Positions 53,698 through 63,099 of a stretch of DNA of 64,000 nucleotides are shown here, one piece after another. Below the pieces are notes generated by a model that saw only the letters and a list, made by a program, of their open reading frames with translations, did no database searches and was not told the DNA's origin. The stretch lies in the NCBI RefSeq assembly GCF_003781945.1, contig NZ_RJJW01000003.1, positions 114,673-178,672 on the forward strand. The letters are read 5' to 3'. The DNA is from Halorubrum sp. CSM-61. GTDB lineage: Archaea > Halobacteriota > Halobacteria > Halobacteriales > Haloferacaceae. Made by a program: the position numbers and the translations under genes. How positions within the stretch are numbered: position 1 is the first letter of the stretch; each line of letters begins with the position of its first letter.

Positions 53698-55053
53698 ATG
53701 CGCTTCAGTCGCGACCGTCGGGGCCAGTCGGTCGTGATCGGGACGGTGATCCTGTTCGGGTTCCTCATCCTCGCGCTCTCGCTGTATCAGGTGCAGGTCG
53801 TGCCGCAGGAGAATGCACAGGTGGAGTTCCAGCACTTCGAGGACGTTCGTAACGACCTCGTCGATCTCAGGGCAGGGGTCCTACAAGCCGGGAGCACCGA
53901 TCGGCCGCAGTATCAGACGGTTCGGCTGGGCACTACCTATCCGTCTCGCGTGTTCACGATTAACCCGCCTTCACCAGCCGGGACGCTCCAAACGACTGAG
54001 TCCTATCCGGTCGTGATCTCGAACGGGACGCCCGAGGGAACCGTAACCGTTCCCACGCGGTTCCTCCAATACCGGCCGGGCTACAACGAAATCGACCAGT
54101 CGTCGACGTGGTACGACGCGTCCGTGCTCTACGTGGACGCTCGCGATCGGGGGAGCGGGATCGCGGTGATCGAAGATCAAGAGCTCGTCAGCGGCGACGG
54201 GGAGGTACGGATCGTCGCCCTCCAGAACGAGTTCCGTCGAAGCGGAACTGGTCGGGTGACGCTCGAACTCCGTCCGGCAGAGAGCGTTACTGAGACGCTT
54301 CCTGAAGGTGATCTCACCGTCACCGTTCCGACCCGGTTGAGCGAGGGCGACTGGGAAACGAAGACCGATCTTCCGACGGACAGCGAGGTCTACGGCGGCG
54401 TTACGGACGACACGAACGGCGACGGCGTCTACAACCTGACGCTCAACACGACGGCTGACGATCTGACAGTGGACACAGTTGGCGTGCAGGAAGCGCCGGA
54501 AGACCCGACGCAGAATACCGACGGGGCAGTCGGTAGCGGTGGCGGCGGTGGAGACGGCGGGGACGGTGATAGTGGTAGCGACGGGGGAGATGGTCCTACT
54601 CAAGCATCTGGAATAGTCTCGAACGATGACGCGAGTACATTCTGGGGAACTAGTGGCGTCCAATTTAGTGTCAGGAACGACGGTAGTGGGGTCGCCGAGA
54701 TAGAGAGTATTTCAATTGATTCGACCACGTCGCAGGCCGAGGTACTCAAGGAACAGAATGGCGGCGCAGGTGCAGGACAACGTGAAATCTATGTTGCGTC
54801 CTCATCGAGCGAGGGATTCCACGAAGCGGGTGACACTGGGCAAGACCGCTACTTTATCGGAACGCAAGTCACACTCTCGTCGGATGTCGGTATTGCTACG
54901 GATGACGACGCGACGATCACGCTAGCATTCTTCCAAACAGACGGTGCCGGTGGATCTGGCGATCGAGTGGATATGACCGGTGAGGATATTGATATCACAT
55001 TGTATTTCGCCGACGGAAGCCAGAAATCACTCGTCATCTCCGTTCCGAACTGA
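53698..55053 (+). CDS. Pilin-like secreted protein with Gly/Asp linker
   Basis: 451 aa. The N-terminus RRGQSVVIGTVILFGFLILA with a single hydrophobic helix resembles archaeal type IV pilin/secretion N-termini, preceded by RFSRDR. Residues 30-275 form a beta-rich extracellular region with many Thr/Asn. A glycine/aspartate linker (about 279-300) joins a second beta domain (300-451). The second domain is encoded by DNA of clearly lower GC and may be of different origin. TATA-like ATTTTATA is about 27-30 nt upstream of the ATG. Confidence 0.72.
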   Translation: MRFSRDRRGQSVVIGTVILFGFLILALSLYQVQVVPQENAQVEFQHFEDVRNDLVDLRAGVLQAGSTDRPQYQTVRLGTTYPSRVFTINPPSPAGTLQTTESYPVVISNGTPEGTVTVPTRFLQYRPGYNEIDQSSTWYDASVLYVDARDRGSGIAVIEDQELVSGDGEVRIVALQNEFRRSGTGRVTLELRPAESVTETLPEGDLTVTVPTRLSEGDWETKTDLPTDSEVYGGVTDDTNGDGVYNLTLNTTADDLTVDTVGVQEAPEDPTQNTDGAVGSGGGGGDGGDGDSGSDGGDGPTQASGIVSNDDASTFWGTSGVQFSVRNDGSGVAEIESISIDSTTSQAEVLKEQNGGAGAGQREIYVASSSSEGFHEAGDTGQDRYFIGTQVTLSSDVGIATDDDATITLAFFQTDGAGGSGDRVDMTGEDIDITLYFADGSQKSLVISVPN

Positions 55054-55140
55054 GCGCTTCTAGATCGTGAACCAAAATTTCCACGATCGACGTAAAGGGC
55101 CATCGACAAAACCATATGCCGGCCGCATGAAGAACCGTTC

Positions 55141-56484
55141 ATGACCGAAGTCGGCATCGACGCCGTCGAGATCTGGACCGGAAAGCTCAAGCTCGACTTG
55201 CCGGGCACGTTCGCGCCGGAGAAGGGCGACGACCCGGAGAAGTACACGAAGGGGCTCGGGCTCAACAACTCCTCGTTCCCGGACGTGTACGAGGACATCG
55301 TCACGATGGGCGCGAACGCCGCGAAGGGGCTGATGGACCGGAAGGGGCTCGAACCCGAGGACATCGGCCGGATAGACGTCGCCACCGAGTCGGCGTTCGA
55401 CCACTCGAAGCCCGTGTCGACGTACATCGCGGGCTGTCTCGAACAGGTGTACGACGGCGACTTCACCCACGCCAACAAGGGCGAGCGCAAGTTCGCGTGC
55501 CTGGCGGGGACGCAGGCGATCGACGACGCCTATAACTGGATCCGCGCCGGGCGAAACCGCGATCGGCCCGCGATCGTCATCACGACCGACACCGCGCTCT
55601 ACGCCCGCGGGGACCCCGGCGAGGCGACGCAGGGGGCCGGCGCCGTCGCGATGCTGATCGACGAGGACCCCTCGATCGTCGCGCTTTCGACCGAGCAGGG
55701 GTACGGCTCGAAGGACGAGACGGACTTCCTGAAGCCGAACCAGCAGTTCCCGAGCGTCGACGGGAAACGCTCCGTACAGGTGTACCTCTCCCGGATGCGG
55801 GAGGCTCTCGAAGACTACGAGTCAGTCACCGACGACATCGAGCTCGACGACTTCGCGTACGCCCCGTTCCACACCCCGTTCCCCGGGATGGTCCGGAAGG
55901 CGGCCCTGCTCGCGTACCGACACGTCATCCGCGACACGGAGCACGAGGACGCGCTCGCCGACGAGATCGGTCGGCAGCCCCGCGAGGACGACTACGCGGA
56001 CCGAGAGGCCTACGAGGAGGCCATCCGCGACTACATGGACGAGCTGAAGACCACCGAACAGTATCGGACGTGGTACGACACCGCCGTGGAGCCGACGCTC
56101 GGGCTCTCGCGAGAGGTCGGAAACTGGTACACCAGCTCGGTTCACATCGCCCGCGTCAGCGCGCTGCGCGACGCCCTGACGCGCGACCGGTCGTTCGTCG
56201 ACGACACGCTGCTCGTCGCCTCCTACGGCTCCGGCGCGCAGGCCGAGATCCACGCGGAGACGATCCGCGAGGGCTGGCGCGCGGAGATCGAGGAGCTCGA
56301 CATCGACGACCAGCTCGCGGCCCGATACGACCTCACGTGGGACGAGTACGAGGACGTGCACGATGTCCACGAGTACGACATGGACGTGGAACGCGAGATC
56401 GAGGAGTTCACGCAGCCGGAGGCGGAGTTCGTCTTCACCGGCTGGGGCCGGATGAACGAGCGGAAGTACGAGTACGTCGAGTAG
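55141..56484 (+). CDS. hmgB: Hydroxymethylglutaryl-CoA synthase
   Basis: 447 aa. It condenses acetoacetyl-CoA and acetyl-CoA in the mevalonate pathway for isoprenoid lipids. TEVGIDAVEIWTGKLKLDLP, E-containing VATESAFDHSKPVSTYIA, catalytic C120 in KFACLAGTQA and FHTPFPGMVRKA with the His acid. The length is that of the haloarchaeal enzymes. ATG 55141. It stands alone with its own promoter. Confidence 0.95.
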   Translation: MTEVGIDAVEIWTGKLKLDLPGTFAPEKGDDPEKYTKGLGLNNSSFPDVYEDIVTMGANAAKGLMDRKGLEPEDIGRIDVATESAFDHSKPVSTYIAGCLEQVYDGDFTHANKGERKFACLAGTQAIDDAYNWIRAGRNRDRPAIVITTDTALYARGDPGEATQGAGAVAMLIDEDPSIVALSTEQGYGSKDETDFLKPNQQFPSVDGKRSVQVYLSRMREALEDYESVTDDIELDDFAYAPFHTPFPGMVRKAALLAYRHVIRDTEHEDALADEIGRQPREDDYADREAYEEAIRDYMDELKTTEQYRTWYDTAVEPTLGLSREVGNWYTSSVHIARVSALRDALTRDRSFVDDTLLVASYGSGAQAEIHAETIREGWRAEIEELDIDDQLAARYDLTWDEYEDVHDVHEYDMDVEREIEEFTQPEAEFVFTGWGRMNERKYEYVE

Positions 56485-56589
56485 CCGTTCGGCGAAGCGT
56501 CCACGGCGAGAGATCGTGCTCCCGATCCCGTTTCTCTGACTCCGCTACCCGTGAAAACGGGTCACACGACGCCTCTCGAATACGATGGG

Positions 56590-56595
56590 TTTAAA
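56590..56595 (+). promoter_or_regulatory. TATA box of rps19e
   Basis: TTTAAA centred 28 nt before the ATG at 56621, the spacing for a leaderless transcript. It also argues for that start against the ATG at 56585 upstream. Confidence 0.6.
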
Positions 56596-56620
56596 CGACG
56601 TTAGGCTGAATTTCACCTCA

Positions 56621-57076
56621 ATGGTAACCATCTACGACGTGCCGGCCGACGCCCTCATCGAGGAGGTCGCCGCACGGCTCGAGGACCGGATCGACGAGCC
56701 CGACTGGGTCGAGTTCGCCAAGAGCGGCGCCGGCAAGGAGCTTCCGCCGGAACAGGAGGACTTCTGGTACGTGCGCTCCGCCAGCCTCCTCCGGAAGGTC
56801 GCCCAGAACGAGCCGGTCGGCATCGAGCGGCTCGCCACCGAGTACGGCTCGAAGAAGCGCGGCTCGAACCGCTACTCCGTCCGCCCGGGCGAACACGAGG
56901 GCGGCTCCCGCAAGCTCATCCGCGCGTCGCTGCAGGCCCTCGAAGACGACGGGCTCGTGACGACCGCCGCCGGCGAGGGCCGCCGCGTCTCCGACGAGGG
57001 CGAGGCCTTCCTCTCCGAGGTCGCCGCCGACGTCTTCGAGGACCTCGATCGACCGGAACTCGAACGCTACGCGTAG
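56621..57076 (+). CDS. rps19e: 30S ribosomal protein S19e
   Basis: 151 aa. MVTIYDVPADALIEEVAARL, KELPPEQEDFWYVRSASLLR, KKRGSNRYSVRPGEHEGGSR, and KLIRASLQALEDDGLVTTA are diagnostic of S19e. ATG 56621, not the upstream 56585, because the TATA box lies in between. It is monocistronic, next to the convergent ppc gene. Confidence 0.95.
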   Translation: MVTIYDVPADALIEEVAARLEDRIDEPDWVEFAKSGAGKELPPEQEDFWYVRSASLLRKVAQNEPVGIERLATEYGSKKRGSNRYSVRPGEHEGGSRKLIRASLQALEDDGLVTTAAGEGRRVSDEGEAFLSEVAADVFEDLDRPELERYA

Positions 57077-57344
57077 ATCGACGGTTCGCTTTTCGCGGTA
57101 TCGCTTGCTCTCCGAGCCGCGGCTCCCGGAGCTGCATCTAATTCCCGGATACTCGGCCGTTGTGCGGTTTTTGTCCCACGCTGCCGTTCGGTGATGAACC
57201 CCCGGATTCACCGGCGTATATCTCATATCGCTATATAAAATACGAAGCGAGCCGACCAACGCCGCTTGTCGCGACCCATCGTCAGCGCCTCGACTTGCGG
57301 TCGATTCGAGAGAAAAAGCGGCGTTCAGGCGACCGGAAACCGGG

Positions 57345-60047
57345 CTACCCGGTGTTTTTCATCCCGGCGGCGATGCCGTTGACGGTGAGCCGGAGGGTGC
57401 GCTCCTCCTCGTCGGTGCGGTGGGTCCGCCCGAGCAGGTCCGCCTGCAGCAGGTTCAGCGGATCGACGTAGGGGTTCCGTCGGTCGAGGCTCTCTTCGAG
57501 CCACTCGCGGCGGATCAGGTCGTCGCGGCCGCTGATCTCCAAGACGAGTTCCCGGCCGCGTTCGTACTCGCCGATGAGTTCGGGGAAGAAGCGCTCGCGG
57601 AGCTCGTCGTCCGCGAGGTCGGCGTACTCGGCGGCGATCTCGGGGTCGGTGCGGGCGAGCGCGAGCCCGGCGTTGTCGAGGGTGGTTCGGAAAAAGGGCC
57701 ACTCCTCGTACATCTCCCCGAGCGTTTCGAGACCCTCCTCCTCGCCGACCGCGTCGAGGTACGCGTCGATCCCGGACGCGAGCGAGTACCAGCCCGGGAG
57801 GATGAGCCGGGTCTGCGTCCACGAGAACACCCACGGGATCGCGCGGAGGTCCTCGACGGTGCGCTCGCCGGATCGCGAGGCGGGCCGCGAGCCGAGGTTG
57901 AGGTTCTCGACGACCGAAATGGGCGTCGCCTGTCCGAAGTAGTCGACGAACCCGTCGGTGTTCAACAGATCGCGGTACGTCTCGCGGGCGACGGGCGCCA
58001 TCGTCTCCATCGCGTCGACCCACTCGTCGGGCACGTCCTCGGTGGGCTCCTCGTTGGCCTCGTGACGCGCGCGGATCTGCGCATCGAGCATCTGTTCGAG
58101 TTCGCGCTCGGCGATCCGCGGGTTGGCGTACTTCTCCGCGATCGCCTCGCCCTGCTCGGTGAACTTCACCTGTCCGGTGACGGTCTCGTTGGGCAGCGCG
58201 AGCAGCGCCTCGTTCATCGGGCCGCCGCCCCGCGAGATGGAGCCGCCGCGGCCGTGGAACAGCCGGAGGGTGACCTCCTCCTCGCGGCAGAACCGCGCGA
58301 TCCGGCGCTGGTTCTCGTAGAGGTCCCAGTTCGCGGCGAGGAACCCGTTCTCCTTGTTGGAGTCGGAGTAGCCGAGCATCACCTCCTGGATCTCGCCGCG
58401 GACTTCGAGGGCGGTCGCGTACGCCTCGTTGTCGAACAGCGCTCCGAGGATGCGCTCGGCGCCGTTGAGCGCGGACTCGGTCTCCAGTAAGGGAACCACG
58501 TCGAGCCCGCAGTGGTCCGGCAGCGAGACGACGCCGACCTGATCGGCCAAGAAGAGCACTTCGAGCACGTGGCTCGGCTCCTCGGTCATCGAGATGCAGT
58601 AGGTGTCGATCGCCTGCGCGCCGTACTCCTCTTGCCACTCGGCGAGCTCCTGGAACCGGCGGAGCACCCGATCGGTGGTCTCGGAGACGTCCCCGGGCTC
58701 GTCGGCGTCGACGACCGAGTCCTCCTGGAGGATCGCCTCGGTGAGGAACTCCTGTCGGGCGTCCTCGTCCATATCCTCGTAGTCGACGCCCTCGTTCGCG
58801 ACCGCCTCGGCGACGGCCTCGGTGTGGTTCTCGCGGTGGTCGCGGAGGTCCAGCGACGCGAGCGTGAACCCGAAGGTGTCCACCTGTCGGCGGAGCGGCT
58901 CGACGAACGACTCGCGGACCGCGTCCTGTCCGTCGGCCGCCAGCGAGTCGGCGATCACGTTCAGGTCCGCGAGGAACGCGTCGCCGTCGGGGTACTCGCC
59001 GGGGCGCACGTCGTCGACGCGGTCGAGCCGCTCGCGCATCAGGCGGAGCTTCTGGCGGTACGGCTCGTCGGGGTAGCGCTCGCGCGCCTCCTCGACCACC
59101 GTCGGGAACCGCTCGGCGTCGGCCGCCAGCGACTCCGCGAGCGCGTCGTCGATCGCGTAGCGCTCGCCGTCTTGGCTCAACACCGCGGAGAGCCGCTTAC
59201 ACCGGTCGCGGTACTTCTCGACGGCGACCTCGCGCTGGCGCGCCAGCGTCTCGTCGGTGACCTCGGGCGTGACGAACGGGTTGCCGTCGCGGTCGGAGCC
59301 CGCCCACGAGCGGAACTCGAAGAGCTTGGGGCAGTCGACGTCGTCGTACTCCTTGGAGATGGTCTCCTCGAACTCCTCGTAGGCGTCGCCGACGACGTCG
59401 AAGAGGGTGTTCTCTAGGTACCACTGGACGTTTCGCGCCTCGTCTTCCGGCTCCGGGCTGCGCTGGCGCACCTGCCGGGTGCCCCAGAGGCTGGTCACCT
59501 CGGCGGTGACGTCGCGCCAGATCCCGTTGCGCTCGCGCTCGGTGAGGTTGCGCTCGTCGAGCTCCTCTAGGTGGTTAGCGATCGACCGGAGCTTCGCCTT
59601 CACCGTGGCTCGCCGGGCCTCGGTGGGGTGGGCGGTGAACGTCGGTTCGATGAGTACGTCCTCCAGCAGCTCCCGGAGCTCGCCGGGCCCGACGCCGGCC
59701 TCCGCGAACTCGGCGATCGTGGCGTCGAAGGAGTCGTGGAGCGCCCCCTCCTCGTCGGCGCCCCGGATGGCGCGGACCCGCTCGCGCTCCTCGGCGAGGT
59801 TGATCAGCTCGAAGTAGGTCGTGAACGCGCGGGCGACGATCTCCTCCCGGGTCGTCGTCAGTTCTCCGACCGACTGGTGGAGGGCGTCCCGGCTCGCCGC
59901 GTCGCCGCGCCGGTAGTCGATCGCCGCGTTTCGGAGGTCCTCGACGGTCTCGTACGCCTCGGTCGAGGCCTGCGCGGCGAGGACGTCTCCCACGAGCGCG
60001 CCCAGCTCGCGCACGTCCGTCCGCACGTCTCGGTTGTGTAATACCAT
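57345..60047 (-). CDS. ppc: Phosphoenolpyruvate carboxylase
   Basis: 900 aa. It fixes bicarbonate onto PEP to give oxaloacetate. Catalytic His in FTAHPTEARR; FRSWAGSDRDGNPFVTPEVT; GYSDSNKENGFLAANW; FHGRGGSISRGGGP; and the strictly conserved C-terminus ending MKNTG. The full domain order of bacterial-type PEPC is present. ATG 60047 is chosen; the open frame goes to 60221 without homology. The next gene (Rieske) is divergent. Confidence 0.96.
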   Translation of the reverse strand: MVLHNRDVRTDVRELGALVGDVLAAQASTEAYETVEDLRNAAIDYRRGDAASRDALHQSVGELTTTREEIVARAFTTYFELINLAEERERVRAIRGADEEGALHDSFDATIAEFAEAGVGPGELRELLEDVLIEPTFTAHPTEARRATVKAKLRSIANHLEELDERNLTERERNGIWRDVTAEVTSLWGTRQVRQRSPEPEDEARNVQWYLENTLFDVVGDAYEEFEETISKEYDDVDCPKLFEFRSWAGSDRDGNPFVTPEVTDETLARQREVAVEKYRDRCKRLSAVLSQDGERYAIDDALAESLAADAERFPTVVEEARERYPDEPYRQKLRLMRERLDRVDDVRPGEYPDGDAFLADLNVIADSLAADGQDAVRESFVEPLRRQVDTFGFTLASLDLRDHRENHTEAVAEAVANEGVDYEDMDEDARQEFLTEAILQEDSVVDADEPGDVSETTDRVLRRFQELAEWQEEYGAQAIDTYCISMTEEPSHVLEVLFLADQVGVVSLPDHCGLDVVPLLETESALNGAERILGALFDNEAYATALEVRGEIQEVMLGYSDSNKENGFLAANWDLYENQRRIARFCREEEVTLRLFHGRGGSISRGGGPMNEALLALPNETVTGQVKFTEQGEAIAEKYANPRIAERELEQMLDAQIRARHEANEEPTEDVPDEWVDAMETMAPVARETYRDLLNTDGFVDYFGQATPISVVENLNLGSRPASRSGERTVEDLRAIPWVFSWTQTRLILPGWYSLASGIDAYLDAVGEEEGLETLGEMYEEWPFFRTTLDNAGLALARTDPEIAAEYADLADDELRERFFPELIGEYERGRELVLEISGRDDLIRREWLEESLDRRNPYVDPLNLLQADLLGRTHRTDEEERTLRLTVNGIAAGMKNTG

Positions 60048-60252
60048 ACCACAGGTACACCAATCGCGGTCGGTTAAAGGCGATGCCTGAACGAATGTTT
60101 GCCTCGGTTCCGAGTAAACGTATTGATCGATCGTTCGACACCTCTCGGCGGAGCGGACCGTCGACGGGCCAGCCGCCGAGCGTTCCCTACCCCTTTCCCG
60201 CTCCGGTGGAGGGTTCGTCACCCTTTTTACCGGTCCAACCCGAACGACGCGT

Positions 60253-61089
60253 ATGAGTCAGTCCGACAAGTATCCGGCCGAGTCCGGCCGGCGCCGCTTC
60301 GTCAAGGGCGTCGTCGGCGGCGCGGCCCTCGCGGGGGTCGGCGCGATGGGGTCGGCGACGGTGAACACCCTGACGACCTCCGGCGGCGTCGGCGGCGGGT
60401 CGACCGTCGCGATGTCGATCGCCCACACCGGCGGCCCGGCGCCGCGCGGCCTCCCGCAGATCCCGGTCGAAGTCACCGACGACGGGTACATCCGCGGAAT
60501 CTGGCCCGAGACGCAGACCGTCACGCAGGAGGGCCGAGAGATCGAGGTCGCACAGGAGCAGCTCGGCGGCCGGACCTACTCCGGCGAGTGGTTCCAGTAC
60601 TGCGGCGTCGAGTCGCAGGAGAACATCGAGCCGAACTTCGAGTCGGACAACCTGTTCCGGGCGGCCCCCGGCAAGTACGACTGGCAGGACGAGACGTACG
60701 AGGACGGCGACCAGATCCACGTCGACGACTTCCAGGACTACGCCGAGTGGGGCAACGGGATCGGCGACGACGGCGTCGGGAAGCCGGCGTCCGTCACGTG
60801 GCGGTCCGAGGACGCCGACGCCGACCTCAACGCCATCGTCATCCGCTCGCCGCTGATCGAGGAGGCCGCACAGGACGACGAGTGGGTCTCCGCCTCGACG
60901 GACCAGGGGTTCCTGGCGTACCTGAACGTCTGCACGCACTTCTGTTGTATCCCTGACTACAAGGTGCTCGAAGAGTCGGCCCGGTACGACGCCGAAAACG
61001 GGACCTACTGCGTCTGTCACCAGTCGACGTACGACCCGTTCACCCTCGAAGAGTCGCTGTTCATCGCCCGGCCCCGTCCGGACGAATAA
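60253..61089 (+). CDS. Rieske 2Fe-2S protein with Tat signal
   Basis: 278 aa. The N-terminus GRRRFVKGVVGGAALAG is a Tat signal/anchor helix. Rieske box I: C227-T-H229-F-C-C232, box II: C-V-C-H with CxxH spacing (about 253-256). It matches the iron-sulfur subunit of a cytochrome bc/ quinol oxidase-type complex, outside the membrane. No cytochrome b or c genes are near. ATG 60253. Confidence 0.9.
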   Translation: MSQSDKYPAESGRRRFVKGVVGGAALAGVGAMGSATVNTLTTSGGVGGGSTVAMSIAHTGGPAPRGLPQIPVEVTDDGYIRGIWPETQTVTQEGREIEVAQEQLGGRTYSGEWFQYCGVESQENIEPNFESDNLFRAAPGKYDWQDETYEDGDQIHVDDFQDYAEWGNGIGDDGVGKPASVTWRSEDADADLNAIVIRSPLIEEAAQDDEWVSASTDQGFLAYLNVCTHFCCIPDYKVLEESARYDAENGTYCVCHQSTYDPFTLEESLFIARPRPDE

Positions 61090-61177
61090 CCGAGGGACCC
61101 GGCGGAATCGACGGTATCGCGAAACCGCGCGCCCGACGGGCGCCGCGCTTTTCTCCCCGCTTCGCGTACACCTCTCC

Positions 61178-61537
61178 ATGAGCGACGACGAGGTTCCCGC
61201 GGACGGAGCGGCGGCCGACGACGCTCCGACCGACGACGACCCGTTCGCTACCGAGATCGACCGCGCTCGCGACCTCCTCGACGGCGAGGGGATCGAGGCG
61301 GTCCACGTCGGCGTCGTCCGCGACGGCGAGGTCGACACCACCTTCGCCCAGCGGAGCGACGGCGATTCGGGAGACGAGGGCGACGGCCTCCGCGCGCTCG
61401 CGCTGTTGGCCGCGCACGTCCGGCTCGTGGCGAACGAGGCGGGCGTCGAGGCGTCCACCGTCGCGGGCGATGCGGCGACGCTCGCGGGACAGGTCGAGCG
61501 CATCCCGGCCAGCACCGACGACCTCCCCGAGGAGTAG
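61178..61537 (+). CDS. Conserved haloarchaeal protein, acidic, function unknown
   Basis: 119 aa. An acidic N-terminal tail (about 25 residues) leads to a small alpha/beta domain: IDRARDLLDGEGIEAVHVGV, VRDGEVDTTFAQ, then a helix LRALALLAAHVRLVANEAGV. There is no signal peptide. The segment order suggests a small domain that occurs across haloarchaea, but I recognise no function. ATG 61178 follows the Rieske gene by 88 nt. Confidence 0.65.
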   Translation: MSDDEVPADGAAADDAPTDDDPFATEIDRARDLLDGEGIEAVHVGVVRDGEVDTTFAQRSDGDSGDEGDGLRALALLAAHVRLVANEAGVEASTVAGDAATLAGQVERIPASTDDLPEE

Positions 61538-61553
61538 CCCCGCCGAGGACGAC

Positions 61554-62021
61554 TCAGCCGGTAGGCTCCTCTTCCCCGCCGCCCCCCTCGCTCCGGCGGA
61601 TCCGGTACAGCTGGTGGGCGACGCCCGCGAGCGCGACGAGCAGCACCGCGAGGTTGAACGCCGCGAGGGCGATCGGCTGGTAGGCCGGGTCGAGCCACGT
61701 CCGGATCGCGCGGCCCGCCTGACTGTAGAAGCTCCAGCCGGCGATCAGCGCGAGCAGGATCAGCGCCGCCAGCCCGATCCGGTCGATGAGCCCGCGGAGG
61801 TCGTCGGTCGAGAGCCGACCGAACCGGGCGTCGCTCTCGTTCGCGTCGTTCTTGCGGTCAGTGGTGGGCGATGCGGGGTCGTCGGTGGAAGTGTCGTCGG
61901 TAGCGGTGTCGGTCATGGGTCCGGTTGGCGCGTCGGTGGTGTCGTCCGTATCGAGGTCGTCCGCGTCATCGTTCGAGTCGTCCGAGCCGTTCCAACCGCC
62001 GCGGTCGTGCTCGTCCGTCAT
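61554..62021 (-). CDS. Membrane protein with acidic N-terminal region
   Basis: 155 aa. A disordered, Asp/Thr-rich first half (about residues 1-65) is followed by two membrane helices (IGLAALILLALIAGWSFY and PIALAAFNLAVLLVALAGVA) and a short cytoplasmic end. It overlaps the PGF-CTERM gene stop (ATGA), so they are coupled. Function unknown; it may assist or regulate the surface protein. Confidence 0.7.
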   Translation of the reverse strand: MTDEHDRGGWNGSDDSNDDADDLDTDDTTDAPTGPMTDTATDDTSTDDPASPTTDRKNDANESDARFGRLSTDDLRGLIDRIGLAALILLALIAGWSFYSQAGRAIRTWLDPAYQPIALAAFNLAVLLVALAGVAHQLYRIRRSEGGGGEEEPTG

Positions 62022-63037
62022 GGTCGCCTCCGTGCCACGAGGGCCGCGCCGACCAGCGCGACGAGCGCGACGAGGGGGCCGAAGCCGGGCGTCGAGTCTC
62101 CGGATCCGTCCTCGCCGCGATCGCGGTCGGCGCCGGCGCCGTCCGCCGCGTCGTCGCCGCCCCCGCCTCGCGTGAAGTCCTCGACGGTGAACTCCACCTC
62201 TTCGACGGTCTCGTCGGCGCTGATCGTCTCCCGGGGGTTGAGGTTGGCGACGCCCTGCGTCTCGTCGATGAGCACGTCGTCGCTCCACAGCGCGGCGTCG
62301 ACGTAGTAGTTGTAGTTCGCGGGTACCTCGACGGTCGTCGTCACGGTGTCGGTCCGGCCGGGTCGGACCTCGCCGACCGTCTCGCTCGCCTCGTCGGCGA
62401 TCACGTTCGACTCGGACTGCCGGAGCAGCACCCGGAGGTCGAGCGGCTCCGAGGGGCCGTCGCCGCGGTTCGTCACCGAGATCGACACCGACAGCGTCGC
62501 GGTCTCGTTGTCGGCCTCGCGCACGCTGACCGCGACGGTCGGCCAGACGTTGCCCTCGGTGAAGCCGACGCGCGAGTCGGCGTAGTCCGGGGTGAGCGCC
62601 GCGACGCCGCCGACGCGGGTCGTCTGGGACGCGCGCCGCTCGCCGTCGGCGAAGACGACGGTCTCGATCCGGTAGCCGCCTTCGCGGTCCACGTCGACGG
62701 AGCCGTTTATCGTCCGCTCGCCGCCGCCGTCCACGCCGCCGACGTCGACCGTCGTCTCGTCGACGAGCAGTCCCGAGTCGGCGCCGATCGCGCGGTGGCG
62801 GACGGTGACGTTCTCGACGGGCGAGCCCCGGTGCTGGAGGTCGACTCCGAGCCGGAGCTCCGCGGTCTCGCCGCGCACTTCACCCGGCGAGACGACCGTG
62901 TCGACGATGCGTACGTCGCCGGGGCGCTCGTCGGCCTCTCGGGGGTCGACGATCGCGTCCGGCGCGGCGACGGCGCCGACCGCGCCCGCGAGCAGGAGCG
63001 CGGCGGCGGCCGCCAGGAGGGCAGTTCGCGTGTCCAT
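62018..63037 (-). CDS. PGF-CTERM-anchored surface protein
   Basis: 339 aa. A signal peptide (TALLAAAAALLLAGAVGAVA) is followed by two beta-sandwich regions (about 40-160 and 160-290) with NRG-type segments such as ISVTNRGDGPSEPLDLRVLL. An acidic Gly/Asp linker precedes TPGFGPLVALVALVGAALVA and RRRP, the tripartite PGF-CTERM signal for archaeosortase processing and lipid attachment. The domains are commonly labelled unknown in haloarchaea. ATG 63037. Confidence 0.88.
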   Translation of the reverse strand: MDTRTALLAAAAALLLAGAVGAVAAPDAIVDPREADERPGDVRIVDTVVSPGEVRGETAELRLGVDLQHRGSPVENVTVRHRAIGADSGLLVDETTVDVGGVDGGGERTINGSVDVDREGGYRIETVVFADGERRASQTTRVGGVAALTPDYADSRVGFTEGNVWPTVAVSVREADNETATLSVSISVTNRGDGPSEPLDLRVLLRQSESNVIADEASETVGEVRPGRTDTVTTTVEVPANYNYYVDAALWSDDVLIDETQGVANLNPRETISADETVEEVEFTVEDFTRGGGGDDAADGAGADRDRGEDGSGDSTPGFGPLVALVALVGAALVARRRP

Positions 63038-63099
63038 ACTCGACACGTCTGAACGACAATATAAGTGCTTTGTCAGGGATCGGGGCGAGAATCGCCCCC

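Noticed and set aside
57077-57344. Possible gene or RNA between rps19e and ppc (ATATAAAATACG)
   Set aside because: An AT-rich TATA-like stretch is present but no reading frame or structure follows before the convergent ppc gene ends.
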